Part shown: one piece after another, positions 24,355-33,902 of the stretch
How positions within the stretch are numbered: position 1 is the stretch's first letter
Layout of the letters: each line of letters opens with the position of its first letter
Source: Desulfovibrio cuneatus DSM 11391
GTDB lineage: Bacteria > Desulfobacterota > Desulfovibrionia > Desulfovibrionales > Desulfovibrionaceae
Assembly: GCF_000430005.1 (NCBI RefSeq)
Contig: NZ_AUCY01000028.1
Coordinates: 1-43,881, forward strand
Length of the DNA: 43,881 nt
Direction: 5' to 3'
The notes under the pieces: model-generated
Seen by the model: the letters and a program-made list of their open reading frames with translations, nothing else
Told to the model about the DNA's origin: nothing
Database searches by the model: none
Program-made: the position numbers and the translations under genes

Positions 24355-25101
24355 ATGAATCATGCTTCCCCCGCCCCTGGCGTACTCTATGGCATTGGCG
24401 TTGGCCCGGGCGACCCAGACCTTATTACCCTGCGGGCAATACGTGCCCTGCAACGAGCTGATATTATTCTTGCTGCGGCCTCTTCACGCAATGAACATTC
24501 CATTGCCCATGGCATTGCCGCCCAGCACCTTTCCCCCCATGCACAAGTACTGCGCCTGAACTTTCCCATGACACGCAACCAAACCGAGCTGGAACAAGCC
24601 TGGGAAGAAAACGCCGCCATAACCGCCACCCATTTGCGCCAAGGCAAAAACGCTGTGTTCCTGACCCTTGGCGACCCCCTGATATACAGCACCTTTGGCT
24701 ACCTGCTGCGCACCCTGCAAGCCACTGCCCCAGAATTGCAGGTGGAAGTGATTCCCGGCATTACCTCCTACCAGGCAGCCGCAGCAAAAAGCCTGACGGT
24801 GCTGTGTGAAGGCAGCGAAACACTGCTGCTGGCCCCTGGCATTAACGATGGAGCTGCCCTGGAAAACGCCCTGCACCATGCTGATAGCGCCGTGATTCTT
24901 AAAACCTACCGCAACGCACAGGCCATTTATACGGCCCTGAGAAACACAGGCCGTGCGGAAACGGCTGTGTTTGCCTCGCGCCTTGGGCTGGAGGGCGAAC
25001 ACATTGCGGTGGGGCTGGATAACGCCCCGGCAACGCCCACCTACCTTTCCCTTATGCTCAGCCCGGCAATACGCCCACATGCCGGAGAGCCGGAAGACTA
25101 A
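24355..25101 (+). CDS. cobI: Precorrin-2 / cobalt-precorrin-2 C20-methyltransferase
   Basis: SAM-dependent methyltransferase of 248 residues (CobI/CbiL family), adding the methyl at C20 of (cobalt-)precorrin-2, directly after the cobalt insertion step that CbiK-type enzymes perform. Motifs: GVLYGIGVGPGDPDLITLRAIRAL (SAM site), FPMTRN, VFLTLGDPLIYSTFGYLL and VEVIPGITSYQAAAA, all typical of this family. AAGG lies 11 bases before the ATG, rather far. It is separated from btuF by repeats but on the same strand, so it could belong to the riboswitch operon or have its own promoter. Confidence 0.93.
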   Translation: MNHASPAPGVLYGIGVGPGDPDLITLRAIRALQRADIILAAASSRNEHSIAHGIAAQHLSPHAQVLRLNFPMTRNQTELEQAWEENAAITATHLRQGKNAVFLTLGDPLIYSTFGYLLRTLQATAPELQVEVIPGITSYQAAAAKSLTVLCEGSETLLLAPGINDGAALENALHHADSAVILKTYRNAQAIYTALRNTGRAETAVFASRLGLEGEHIAVGLDNAPATPTYLSLMLSPAIRPHAGEPED

Positions 25102-25400
25102 AGCCAACCTGTATGCTTTGTGTTGAGTTTTTAGAAAGGTTGACCAACACGGGATGTTATCTCCATAGCACAAGGAAAGGCGATATTTTTTGTGTTTGAC
25201 TAGACCTGTCTACAAGGTACTCAGCGTACTTTTATTGGCAAGGCCTGTTGCTTGTAGAACTTCCATTTGCCATGTATAGGAAAACCACGAGCGATGGTTC
25301 CTTTATGAGCGTCCATTGCCAAAGGGGACATGCTCTCAAAGACATTTGAGGCACACCGTGTTCATAAAGGGACCCACCTTTCACATGAAACAGGGGAACC
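25102..25400. other. Intergenic region upstream of the histidine kinase
   Basis: 299 bases without a gene. GGTTCCTTTATGA (near 25295) and TCATAAAGGGACC (near 25362) are nearly perfect complements about 55 bases apart; TGCTCTCAAAGACATTTGAGG forms a small hairpin between them. No strong promoter pair is seen. The large stem just before the kinase could be regulatory. Confidence 0.45.
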
Positions 25401-27080
25401 ATGACCAGTAGTCAAAACTATCGGCGCTTGCGTGCCAGCATTCTTGGCATGACCTTATGCTTTGCCCTGGTACCCATGCTACTGGTGGGCATACTCATTC
25501 CCAATCAATTTACCAGTTTATACCACGAAAAAACCATTCGCGAGGTTGAAAACGTTGCCCAGGCCAAGGCCCGCAGCATTGATGTTTTTTTTGAAGAGCG
25601 CATTGCCCAGCTCAATTACCTGGCAAGCTTCTATAACTATGAAGAACTCACCAGGGAAGGCAAACTGGCTGAAGTGCTGCGGGTGTTGCAGCACTATTCC
25701 CAGTCTTACGTTGACCTTGGTGTGATAGACATGGACGGCACCCATGTGGCCTATGCCGGGGCCTATGCTGTGCGCCATGCGAACTACAAAAACGAATTGT
25801 GGTTTCAGGCTGTGCAGCGACACGGTGTGTATGTAAGCGATGTCTTCATGGGTTTTCGCCAGTTTCCGCACATTAGTATTGCCATAATGCGCCATGAAGG
25901 GGACCGCTCCTGGATTCTGCGCGCCACCATCGATTCTGAAGTGTTCAATTCCATTGTGCAGGCAAGCAAGCTAAGTGCTCAGGGCGATGCCTTTGTTATT
26001 AATGCCGACAACATTCTGCAAACCAATTCCCGCATGGCAGGTGCCCTAATGACCAAGGCAAACCTTGGTATGCCTGCCCACAAGGAGCTTTCTTTCCGCG
26101 GCACACTGGGTAACAAAGAAATGCTGTTTGCCAAAATCCCCCTGGTGCATGCCCAATGGTCCCTTGTAGTGGCGGAAGACCCTTCAGAACACCTAACCCT
26201 GTTGTGGCGCACCCGCTTTTTTGCTGCCATTGGCATTCTTCTTGGCATGCTGGCCCTGGGCTTTAGCACATGGTTCATTACCCGCATGCTGGTGAGCAGG
26301 CTGGAGGCGGCTGACAAGGAAAAAGCCACCCTCAATGCCTCGCTCCTGCAAACCGGCAAAATGGCGGCCCTGGGGAAAATGGCTGCCGGGGTTGCCCATG
26401 AAATTAACAACCCCCTTATGCTGATTCGTGAAACAGCCGGGTGGATTAAAGACCTGATGGAAGACGAAAAGCCGGAAAACATGGTGCATTACAACGACAT
26501 CACCACTTCCGCAGGGAAAATTGAACAGCATGTGGACAGGGCCAAGGACGTTACCCACAGGCTGCTTGGCTTTGCCCGCAGCGTAAACCCCAACCCGGAA
26601 AGCATGCTGCTGAACCCCATGGTGGAACAGGCTATTGGCTTTTTGCAGAATGAGGCCAGCCATAGAAGCATTCTCATTCAACAGGTGCTGGCAAGCCCTA
26701 GCCCGCGCGTGCTGGTGGATGTGGGACAACTGCAACAGGTGGTGTTGAACCTGGTGGACAATGCCCTTGATGCCATTGGACACGACGGCACAGTGACGGT
26801 GGTTACGGCAATTGAAGACAATAATGCCGTCATCCGCGTACAAGATACAGGCCCTGGCCTGCCAGAAGGCCGGGTGGAACACCTGTTTGACCCCTTCTTC
26901 ACCACAAAAGCACCGGGTGAAGGCACTGGGCTTGGCCTTTCCATTTGCTTCTCCATTATGGAAAAACTGGGGGGCAGCATAACCTGCCACAACAGGCCGG
27001 AGGGCGGGGCAGAATTTATTCTCCAATTACCAATCCACGGGCAGGCTGGCCCCATGGCCGGGCCATGTAACCACCAATAG
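25401..27080 (+). CDS. Cache-domain sensor histidine kinase
   Basis: Membrane two-component kinase of 559 residues; AGGGGA lies just before the ATG. Layout: helix 1 at about residues 14-34, periplasmic Cache-type sensor (about 40-270, with VDLGVIDMDGTHVAYAGAY and RHANYKNELWFQAV), helix 2 (about 275-298), then the HisKA dimerisation domain with phospho-acceptor His in AAGVAHEINNPL, and a full ATPase domain: N-box QVVLNLVDNALDAI, G1 VQDTGPGLPEG, F-box LFDPFFTTK, G2 GTGLGLSI. No response regulator is next to it, so it is an orphan in this window. Ligand unknown; Cache sensors of this kind often bind small organic acids or amines. Composition is like its neighbours. Confidence 0.9.
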   Translation: MTSSQNYRRLRASILGMTLCFALVPMLLVGILIPNQFTSLYHEKTIREVENVAQAKARSIDVFFEERIAQLNYLASFYNYEELTREGKLAEVLRVLQHYSQSYVDLGVIDMDGTHVAYAGAYAVRHANYKNELWFQAVQRHGVYVSDVFMGFRQFPHISIAIMRHEGDRSWILRATIDSEVFNSIVQASKLSAQGDAFVINADNILQTNSRMAGALMTKANLGMPAHKELSFRGTLGNKEMLFAKIPLVHAQWSLVVAEDPSEHLTLLWRTRFFAAIGILLGMLALGFSTWFITRMLVSRLEAADKEKATLNASLLQTGKMAALGKMAAGVAHEINNPLMLIRETAGWIKDLMEDEKPENMVHYNDITTSAGKIEQHVDRAKDVTHRLLGFARSVNPNPESMLLNPMVEQAIGFLQNEASHRSILIQQVLASPSPRVLVDVGQLQQVVLNLVDNALDAIGHDGTVTVVTAIEDNNAVIRVQDTGPGLPEGRVEHLFDPFFTTKAPGEGTGLGLSICFSIMEKLGGSITCHNRPEGGAEFILQLPIHGQAGPMAGPCNHQ

Positions 27081-27507
27081 GTGCCCCAGCAAGCCTAGTA
27101 CTGATTCCCTTTGAAAGTATACATTAGAGCATTTTACCTTTGAAAAGTTGTCTTCATTTTCCGTAATACACATGGGCAACTCAACATAACTCAAGGTGAT
27201 AATAGAATAAAACAACATGCTTCGCGAGTGTCCGCTACGCGTCCACAGAACATTTCAAATGTACTGCGGTAGCATGTTCTTAGGGAAGTTCTGCCTCCCA
27301 AGCCCACTACCCCATAGGAATGATTCCGCTTACCCCCACAGAGCGTGTACTTTTCCACAAAGCAGGAAAGTAAACGCTCTGTGGTTCCCTTTCTGCAATG
27401 CTTTCAATTGGCCATAGGGTTAGCATTCCAACCGCAACCCATTCCATACAAAACGGGGTGGAAGCCAATGGCTTCCACCCCGTTGTTATGCTAAGCGGGA
27501 TGATGGT
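27081..27507. other. Intergenic region between convergent kinase and bamA genes, with strong hairpins
   Basis: 427 bases without a credible gene. The first 130 bases are AT-rich. A near-perfect 20-base stem, CCACAGAGCG.../...CGCTCTGTGG with an 8-base loop (27336-27384), lies 70 bases before the bamA terminator. It has no T-run, so it may be a small RNA or a protein-binding site. The frame at 27217-27417 has no ribosome site and no plausible composition. Confidence 0.5.
27452..27484 (-). terminator. Strong terminator of the lysS-lol-bamA unit
   Basis: Perfect 15-base arms (AACGGGGTGGAAGCC/GGCTTCCACCCCGTT) with a 3-base loop, followed on the minus strand by TTG after a TTTT-type run. It lies 24 bases past the bamA stop. 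Confidence 0.9.
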
Positions 27508-30225
27508 CTAGAAGAAACGGCCCATGGAGAATTCAAAGCGACCGCTGTCGCGTTTGCCGTTACGGTTGTCATCCATAGGAATACCGTAGGCAAAGCGCAG
27601 GTCACCCATAGGGGAGCGCCAACGAAGTTCAGCACCGTATGACCGTTTGATTTCGTCAGACCAGTTGTAGTCGTGGTCCTTATCAACGTTAAAGCCCACG
27701 TCAAAGAACGGTACCAAGTTCAGGCCGAATTCATTGCTGAATGTCCAGATGTATTCAAAGTTGGCAAAGGCCATTCTGGTACCACCAATGCGGTCGCCTG
27801 TTTCTGGGTCACGCGGAACGATGGAACGGCTGTCGTAACCACGAACAGATTCCATGCCACCCATCCAGAAGCGTTCAAACACAGGTACTTCGTCGGAGCC
27901 GTTGGTGAATATGGCAGAGCCCTTCACGCGGCCATGCAGCACGTGGTTACGCATCAGTTCGTAGTAGGTTTGGTGTTCGGCAGTAACGGTAATGAAGTCG
28001 TCATCGCCTGCAATAATGCCACCGCCGTATTCCACACCAAGCTTGTCAATGTTCCCGGTAGTGGGGCGCAACTGGTCTGTGGTGTCGCGCACCACACGGG
28101 TAAACAGTACGCTGCTTATGCGGTCGCCAGTGGCGTAGTCGCGGATAAGCTTGGAAGCATCATCTTCTACATCGTACAGCTTGTAGAAGTCTGCGCGGTA
28201 GCCCCAACCAAGAGAGGTGTATTCACCCAGGGGGTAAGCGAAGCGCAAAACGCCACCAGTGGTACGCTTGCGGTAATCAATATAGTCGTCACGCCAGTGG
28301 TAAATGTCGGTACCCACAGAAAGGGGTGTGTCGTTCCAGCGCGGGTTGGTGAAGGAGAAGGTCAGCGCATCGCGGCGGCCAGAAGTGGCAGCCTGCAAAG
28401 AAACCTGATAGCCTTTGCCCCACAGGTTGTTTTCCATGATTGTACCGGTTACGCCAACTTTAGAGAAGGTGGAGTAGCCAATACCAGCCATGAGTGCGCC
28501 AGTGGGACGCTCTTTCACTTTTACTTTCAAATCGGCTTCGTCAGGAGATTCAGTAGCCACAAGCTCTGTTTCCACAGTTTCGAAGTAGCCCAGTTTATTC
28601 AGGCGCTCAGTACTGCGGCGAAGCTTTCTGGCATCAAACTGCTGGCCGTCTGTCACGCGCATTTCACGCAGAATAACGTTGTCACGTGTTTTAGTGTTGC
28701 CTTCAACGGTAACACGGCGCACATGAATTTTTTGCTTCTTCAAAACGTTGTAGGCAATGTCAACCGTGTTCCCCTGTTTGGTGGGGGTTGGGTTCACTTC
28801 AGCATAGGCATAGCCGTAATCGCCGTAATAATCGGAGATTTTACGGGCATCTTCCTGCATAACAGCCAGGTTGAAGTAATCGCCTTTGGCTGCCAGTTTG
28901 TGCAGCTCGGTCATAGACTTCAACTGGTCTTCCGGGGCAATGAGGTCGCCATCAAAGGTAACTTTGCCCAAAGTGTAGCGCTGGCCTTCCGTAACGGGGA
29001 AGGTAATGTAAATGCCGTCTGTTTTATATTCAATATTCGGGGCACCTACAGTTACGTCCATAAAGCCACGGTTCATGTAGTAGTTGGCAATGGCAGAGGT
29101 GTCGCGCTCAATAAGTTCTTCTTTCAGCACGCCAGTGCCTGTAATCCAGGAAATCATGCCGCGTTCGCTCAGCAGCATTTCGTCGCGTACATCGCTTTCT
29201 TTCAGTTGGGAAACGCCCGTAAGCTTCACACCCCGAATGTACATTTCTTTGCCTTCATTGACCTGGAAGACAACTGCGGCACTTTCACCGCTGGCGCGGG
29301 TGTGGGTTTGTGAAGTAACGCTGGCCTGGAAAAAGCCTTTTTTGCGGTACATTTCCATTATTTTCTGGATGTCTTCAGCAATGAGCTTGTCGTTGACAAT
29401 GGCACCGGCTTTGGACCCCAGCGCAGCAAGAATATCTTCTTCGCTGACTTCGCTGGAACCTTCAACGCTTACGCTGTCAATGCGGGGTTTTTCCACCACA
29501 GTGTACACAAGCACAGGGCCTTGGGGGCGGTTTTCAATTTCAACGCGTACGTCGCTGAAGTACCCCAGCTCCCACACGCGCTTCACTTCTGCGTCAATGG
29601 CAGAAGAATCAATGGCGTCGCCTTTTTTGGTGTTAATGCGCATCAGCACCACTTCGGGGTCAAGCACACGGGTACCGCGCACTTCAACACCAGCAAGGGA
29701 ACCTTTGCGGGCAAACACGTTGGAAAGGCGGGAAGAAAGTTCGTCGGCCGCAGGGTTCAGGCTTGTGCTGATGCCGTGCTTTTCCACATAAACGGGCCGG
29801 GGCTTTTCATTCCCGGTGGCGCTTACAAGGCGGGCATCCACGCTTAATGTGTCGCCCAATTGGCTAATGTTGCCGTAAACACCATGGGTTGCTCCGGCAG
29901 CACGGGCAAGCTTACGCACGGTTTCCGTATCCAGCGTGGTCACCTTGTGCTCTTGCAGAAGACGCATCATGGTAGCTGGGGAAACAGTTTGTATGCCGCG
30001 GCTGTTCAGTTGCTCGGCAAGGGTTACAGGCAGCTCATCAGCGGCCTTGGTCAGGGATGAACCCTCGTTAATCTGGAAAGGAAGCACCAGAAAAACAGGA
30101 GCCCCGCCACCCTGTGCGGTTCTTTCTGCGGCAATTACCACAGAAGACAACAGGAACACCCCGCAAAACGCCAGTAGCGCCAGCAGGGGCATGAGGCTGT
30201 GTAACCGGTCAGCGCGTTTGATCAT
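27508..30225 (-). CDS. bamA: BamA outer-membrane assembly factor with extra N-terminal domain
   Basis: Protein of 905 residues, about 100 longer than E. coli BamA. GGAG lies 7 bases before ATG 30225. After a signal peptide (about 1-33) comes an added domain of roughly 130 residues (VFLVLPFQINEGSSLTKAAD... ATHGVYGNISQLGDTLSVDARLV) that looks like the TolB/FlgO-type lipoprotein-like fold. POTRA repeats begin near residue 170 (VEVRGTRVLDPEVVLMRINT, then SVSVEGSSEVSEEDILAAL, VRRVTVEGNTKTRDNVILREMR). The C-terminal barrel has the Omp85 motifs GIGYSTFSKVGVTG, VRGYDSRSIVPRD (the conserved VRGF-type loop) and ends in MGRFF with terminal Phe. BamA folds barrel proteins such as the TolC- and FadL-like proteins here. 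It overlaps lolD by 17 bases. No skp gene follows; a terminator does. Confidence 0.95.
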   Translation of the reverse strand: MIKRADRLHSLMPLLALLAFCGVFLLSSVVIAAERTAQGGGAPVFLVLPFQINEGSSLTKAADELPVTLAEQLNSRGIQTVSPATMMRLLQEHKVTTLDTETVRKLARAAGATHGVYGNISQLGDTLSVDARLVSATGNEKPRPVYVEKHGISTSLNPAADELSSRLSNVFARKGSLAGVEVRGTRVLDPEVVLMRINTKKGDAIDSSAIDAEVKRVWELGYFSDVRVEIENRPQGPVLVYTVVEKPRIDSVSVEGSSEVSEEDILAALGSKAGAIVNDKLIAEDIQKIMEMYRKKGFFQASVTSQTHTRASGESAAVVFQVNEGKEMYIRGVKLTGVSQLKESDVRDEMLLSERGMISWITGTGVLKEELIERDTSAIANYYMNRGFMDVTVGAPNIEYKTDGIYITFPVTEGQRYTLGKVTFDGDLIAPEDQLKSMTELHKLAAKGDYFNLAVMQEDARKISDYYGDYGYAYAEVNPTPTKQGNTVDIAYNVLKKQKIHVRRVTVEGNTKTRDNVILREMRVTDGQQFDARKLRRSTERLNKLGYFETVETELVATESPDEADLKVKVKERPTGALMAGIGYSTFSKVGVTGTIMENNLWGKGYQVSLQAATSGRRDALTFSFTNPRWNDTPLSVGTDIYHWRDDYIDYRKRTTGGVLRFAYPLGEYTSLGWGYRADFYKLYDVEDDASKLIRDYATGDRISSVLFTRVVRDTTDQLRPTTGNIDKLGVEYGGGIIAGDDDFITVTAEHQTYYELMRNHVLHGRVKGSAIFTNGSDEVPVFERFWMGGMESVRGYDSRSIVPRDPETGDRIGGTRMAFANFEYIWTFSNEFGLNLVPFFDVGFNVDKDHDYNWSDEIKRSYGAELRWRSPMGDLRFAYGIPMDDNRNGKRDSGRFEFSMGRFF

Positions 30226-30937
30226 ACAAGTCTCCGGACTTAAGTTCTAAACATCTACCCATTTGTGCAGCAAGCTCCATGTTGTGGGTTACCACAACCA
30301 TAGCCATTTTGTGCCGCTGGTTCAATTCCAGCAAAAGATCAATTATCTTTTGGCCTGTAGTCGCATCAAGATTACCTGTGGGTTCATCCGCAAGCAACAC
30401 CTTGGGCCCATTCAAAACTGCGCGGGCAATAGCAGCACGCTGCCGTTCCCCGCCGGAAAGCAAGGTAACATTATAGTTTGCCCGGTGGGTAAGCCCCACC
30501 TGTTCAAGCAATGCACCCGCTTTTTCATACGCCTGGCGGCGTGGCACGCCCCCAACAAGGGCAGGCATTGCTACGTTTTCAAGCGTGGTAAACTCTGGCA
30601 GCATATAATGGTACTGAAAAACAAAACCGATGTCCCTGTTTCGCAGCAGAGCTTTTTCCCCTGCGGAAAGGGCGGCAATGTCTATACCCTCAAAATATAT
30701 CGTGCCCTGATTAGCATTAGCAAGAGTTCCCAGCAGATGCAAGAGGGAAGATTTGCCTGAGCCGGAAGCCCCCACGATGGCAAGGGTTTCCTGCTGCTCA
30801 ATTTGCATGGTAATGTCTTGTAATACTTGTATTCTTTCACCAGCGGTTTCATAACTGTGGGTCAAAGAAATAATTTTATACAGCGGGGCCTGCCCGCCTT
30901 CTTGTGGGCCTTGGCATGGTTGTTGTGGCATTTCCAT
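30209..30937 (-). CDS. lolD: LolD, lipoprotein-releasing ABC transporter ATPase
   Basis: ATPase of 242 residues that powers release of lipoproteins from the inner membrane. Walker A GASGSGKSS, Q-loop FVFQYHYMLPEFTTLENVAMP (the LolD/MacB-type sequence), signature LLSGGERQR, Walker B VLLADEPTGNLD and H-loop VVTHNMELA. An N-terminal extension of about 18 Pro/Gln-rich residues precedes the domain; a start at the second Met (MPQQPCQ) is possible. Its ATG shares one base with the lolC/E stop (TAATG), and its 3' end overlaps bamA, so the three are coupled. Confidence 0.94.
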   Translation of the reverse strand: MEMPQQPCQGPQEGGQAPLYKIISLTHSYETAGERIQVLQDITMQIEQQETLAIVGASGSGKSSLLHLLGTLANANQGTIYFEGIDIAALSAGEKALLRNRDIGFVFQYHYMLPEFTTLENVAMPALVGGVPRRQAYEKAGALLEQVGLTHRANYNVTLLSGGERQRAAIARAVLNGPKVLLADEPTGNLDATTGQKIIDLLLELNQRHKMAMVVVTHNMELAAQMGRCLELKSGDLYDQTR

Positions 30938-32166
30938 TATTCGCCCCTCAATGCGCTGACAGGTTCAAGGGAGGCGGCCTGGCGTGCCGGGTAAATGGTT
31001 GCCAGGAAGCTCAGCAAAAAGCCCCCAACCCCTGTGGCCACCAGGTCTGGCCATTGCAACAGCACAGGCACATAGTCTAGCGAATACACGCCAGGGGGCA
31101 ATTTAATAAACTGATACTTGGTAATAAGGAAGCAGGTGAACAGCCCCAATACAAACCCCAGCACCGTGCCCATGGCCCCAATAACAGAGCCTTGCAGCAT
31201 AAAAATGCGGCGGATGTTTTTGGGTGTTGCCCCCATGGAAAGCAAAATGGCAATATCCTTTGTTTTTTCCATAACCAGCATTACCAGCGAGGTTACAATG
31301 GAAAAACAGCCCACCACAATAAGCAGGTTCAGAACAATGGCCATGGCAGTTTTTTCAAGCTTCAGGGCGGCAAACAGGTTGCCGTTCATGCTCATCCATG
31401 TTTGATACCGAAACTCAGGCCCAAGGGCGGCAATGGAGCGCCCCCCCACATTTTCAGCATCATAAATATCGGCCACCGCCATTTCCACGCCGCTGATATA
31501 GGCAGGAGGTAGCCCCAAAAGGCCACGGGCCGCATCCAGGGAAACATAGGCCACAGAAGTATCGTATTCCCCAAAACCGATGCGGAAAATACCCACCACC
31601 CGGAAGGGCTTTATGCTTGGGGAAAATCCCGTCATGGACTGCTGCCCCGTGGGGGAAAGCAAGTTCACCCGGCTGCCTATGTCCAGGTCAAGGTGGCTTG
31701 CCAGGGCAGCCCCCACAATAATGCCGGGAAGGCCTTCCTTGCTCCCCAGTTCAGCCACGGAACCAGCCGTGAGCTTGTTCAGGGCAGCCAGCACCTGGGG
31801 GCCAGTAGTCGGGTCAATGCCCCGCACCATAACGCCCTTTACCCCGCGGGAGTTGGAAAGCATCAGTTCCGAATAAATAAACGGCGTAACGGCGGTAACA
31901 CCGGGTACATTGCGCAAGGTTTCGTACAGCTTTGGGGTATCTTCAGTGGGGCCAAAGCTATTGGAAACAACAACCTGGGCTGTAACGCTTATAAGCTTGT
32001 CGCGCAGGTCTGTGGTAAAACCGGTCATTATTCCCATAACCACAATAAGCGCCGCAACGCCAAGGGCCACCCCCAAAACGGAAATAACCGACGTGATGGA
32101 AATGAATTTTTGGCCACCCTTACGTGCAAACAGGTAGCGCAGGGCAATGAACAGTTCGAAGTTCAT
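30937..32166 (-). CDS. lolC: LolC/LolE-type lipoprotein-releasing permease
   Basis: Inner-membrane permease of 409 residues with four helices: one near residues 24-46 (ISITSVISVLGVALGVAALIVVMGIMTGF) and three in the C-terminal third (AIVLNLLIVVGCFSIVTSLVMLV, GAMGTVLGFVLGLFTCFLI, LVATGVGGFLLSFLATIYPARQAA). The periplasmic MacB-core domain lies between. It begins MNFELFIALRYLFARKG and ends PARQAASLEPVSALRGE, the standard family signatures. Only one permease gene is present, so it probably works as a homodimer (LolF-like) with LolD; LolC and LolE cannot be told apart by eye. It follows lysS after 134 bases on the same strand. Confidence 0.92.
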   Translation of the reverse strand: MNFELFIALRYLFARKGGQKFISITSVISVLGVALGVAALIVVMGIMTGFTTDLRDKLISVTAQVVVSNSFGPTEDTPKLYETLRNVPGVTAVTPFIYSELMLSNSRGVKGVMVRGIDPTTGPQVLAALNKLTAGSVAELGSKEGLPGIIVGAALASHLDLDIGSRVNLLSPTGQQSMTGFSPSIKPFRVVGIFRIGFGEYDTSVAYVSLDAARGLLGLPPAYISGVEMAVADIYDAENVGGRSIAALGPEFRYQTWMSMNGNLFAALKLEKTAMAIVLNLLIVVGCFSIVTSLVMLVMEKTKDIAILLSMGATPKNIRRIFMLQGSVIGAMGTVLGFVLGLFTCFLITKYQFIKLPPGVYSLDYVPVLLQWPDLVATGVGGFLLSFLATIYPARQAASLEPVSALRGE

Positions 32167-32300
32167 GTGAGCCTCTGGGGCGTTTTACGGTGCAATACCA
32201 TTGCTGCGTAAATTGCTTTTAACTGGGCGCGGGTGCGCCAAGGCAAGCACCCCTGCCTGGTGCAAACCTGACAGGGGTGTGGTGTTTATAAAGCCAACAA

Positions 32301-33902
32301 TTAGTTGACGGGCTTTAAAAGCGGAAACAGTATCACTTCGCGAATGGAAGGCGAATCCGTAAGCAGCATAATCAGCCGGTCTATGCCAATGCCTTCCCCG
32401 GCGGCAGGGGGCATACCATATTCCAGCGCACGCAAATATTCTTCATCCATACTGTGGGCTTCGTCGTCGCCTGCTTCTTTTTCAGCCACTTGGGCTTCAA
32501 AGCGCATACGTTGGTCCACCGGGTCGTTGAGTTCTGAAAACGCGTTGGCAATTTCCCGGCCCGTAATAAACAGTTCAAACCTGTCTGTTACGTTGGGGTT
32601 GTCGTCATTGCGCCGTGAAAGGGGCGAAATGTCTGTGGGGTAGTGGTAAATAAAGTGCGGCTGAATAAGCTTTGGCTCCACGTCCAGGTCGAACAGCTTT
32701 GCCTGAAGCTTTGCCAGCTTTTCCCCTTCAATCACTTTTTCCCCACGCTGGCGAATGTATTTTTGCACCGCAGTGTAGTCATTATAAAAATCAGGCGTAT
32801 GCCCACCTATTTTTTCCAGTGAATCATAGAAGGAAACCCGGTGCCATGCGCCCATGGCCAGGTTAATTTCCTGCCCCTGGTAGGTAATGGTGGTGCTGCC
32901 GCACACGCTTTGGGCAAGGTGGGCAAACAGGCGCTCCGTAATGTCCATAAGGTCGGTATACGTTGCATAGGCCCAGTAAAATTCACACATGGTGAATTCC
33001 GGATTATGCTGGGTGGAAATACCTTCGTTACGGAAGTTACGGTTAATTTCAAACACCTTTTCAAACCCGCCCACCAGCAGGCGCTTCAAATACAGCTCTG
33101 GGGCAATGCGCATATACAGCTTCATGTCCAGGGCATTGTGGTGGGTGGAAAAAGGCTTGGCTGTGGCACCGCCTGCCACGGGTTGCAGCATGGGGGTTTC
33201 CACTTCAAGGAAGCCTTCGGCCTCCATAAATTTTCTGAACTCGCTCACCACCTTGATGCGCTTGCGGAATATTTCCTTGGTGCGCGGGGTAACCAGCAGG
33301 TCCACATAACGCTGGCGGTAGCGAATTTCCACATCTTTCAGGCCGTGGTATTTGTCCGGCAGAATGCGGATAGATTTGGTCAACAGCATAACGCTGTGGC
33401 ATTCCAGGGTAAGTTCGTTGGTTTTGGTGCGGAACATGTGCCCAACAACACCAACAATGTCGCCTATGTCCAGCTTCCTGAATGTGGAATAGGCCTCGTC
33501 GCCAATCACTTCTTTGGCGGCATAACACTGCAACCTGCCGGAAGCGTCCATTATATGGAAAAAAGTGGCCTTACCAAAGGAACGCAGGGCCATAATACGC
33601 CCTGCAACGGAATAGACTTGCCCGCCAAGGGCTTCGCCTTCCTTAAGTTCATTTTCTGCCAGTACGCCGGCAGCATCGTGCAGGCGTTCAAAGGTATTGC
33701 TGTACAGGCGCAAACCTGCATCCAGCAATTCACACGATTTAACAACCCGCGTTTTCACCACCTCGTTCAGTTCGTCCCGCGCAGCGAAACTTTCAAGCAT
33801 GGGCATGAAATAGGGAACGTGTTGTGACTTGCTGGGCAGCTTTACGGCTGCCTTGGTCTTTTTCGGTGGCATGGGGGGCTTTGGGGGCTGTTGCGCGTTC
33901 AA
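32301..33902 (-). CDS. lysS: Lysyl-tRNA synthetase, class II
   Basis: Cytoplasmic enzyme of 533 residues that charges tRNA-Lys. Start is TTG 33902, with GGAG 8 bases upstream; an in-frame ATG at 33872 is the alternative. Residues 1-25 are a Pro/Lys-rich extension (PPKPPMPPKKTKAAVK) not needed for the core. The OB-fold anticodon domain contains GRIMALRSFGKATFFHIMDASG; class II motifs follow: motif 1 GFLEVETPML, motif 2 NRNFRNEGISTQHNPEFTMCE, motif 3 GEGIGIDRLIMLLTDSPSIRE. It is first in the minus-strand run lysS, lolC, lolD, bamA, an order I recall from other Desulfovibrio-like genomes. Confidence 0.96.
   Translation of the reverse strand: MNAQQPPKPPMPPKKTKAAVKLPSKSQHVPYFMPMLESFAARDELNEVVKTRVVKSCELLDAGLRLYSNTFERLHDAAGVLAENELKEGEALGGQVYSVAGRIMALRSFGKATFFHIMDASGRLQCYAAKEVIGDEAYSTFRKLDIGDIVGVVGHMFRTKTNELTLECHSVMLLTKSIRILPDKYHGLKDVEIRYRQRYVDLLVTPRTKEIFRKRIKVVSEFRKFMEAEGFLEVETPMLQPVAGGATAKPFSTHHNALDMKLYMRIAPELYLKRLLVGGFEKVFEINRNFRNEGISTQHNPEFTMCEFYWAYATYTDLMDITERLFAHLAQSVCGSTTITYQGQEINLAMGAWHRVSFYDSLEKIGGHTPDFYNDYTAVQKYIRQRGEKVIEGEKLAKLQAKLFDLDVEPKLIQPHFIYHYPTDISPLSRRNDDNPNVTDRFELFITGREIANAFSELNDPVDQRMRFEAQVAEKEAGDDEAHSMDEEYLRALEYGMPPAAGEGIGIDRLIMLLTDSPSIREVILFPLLKPVN

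Noticed and set aside
27673-29313. Plus-strand frame of 546 codons
   Set aside because: Antisense to bamA, which shows clear POTRA and barrel motifs.
32841-33827. Plus-strand frame of 328 codons
   Set aside because: Antisense to lysS, with no ribosome site or family features.
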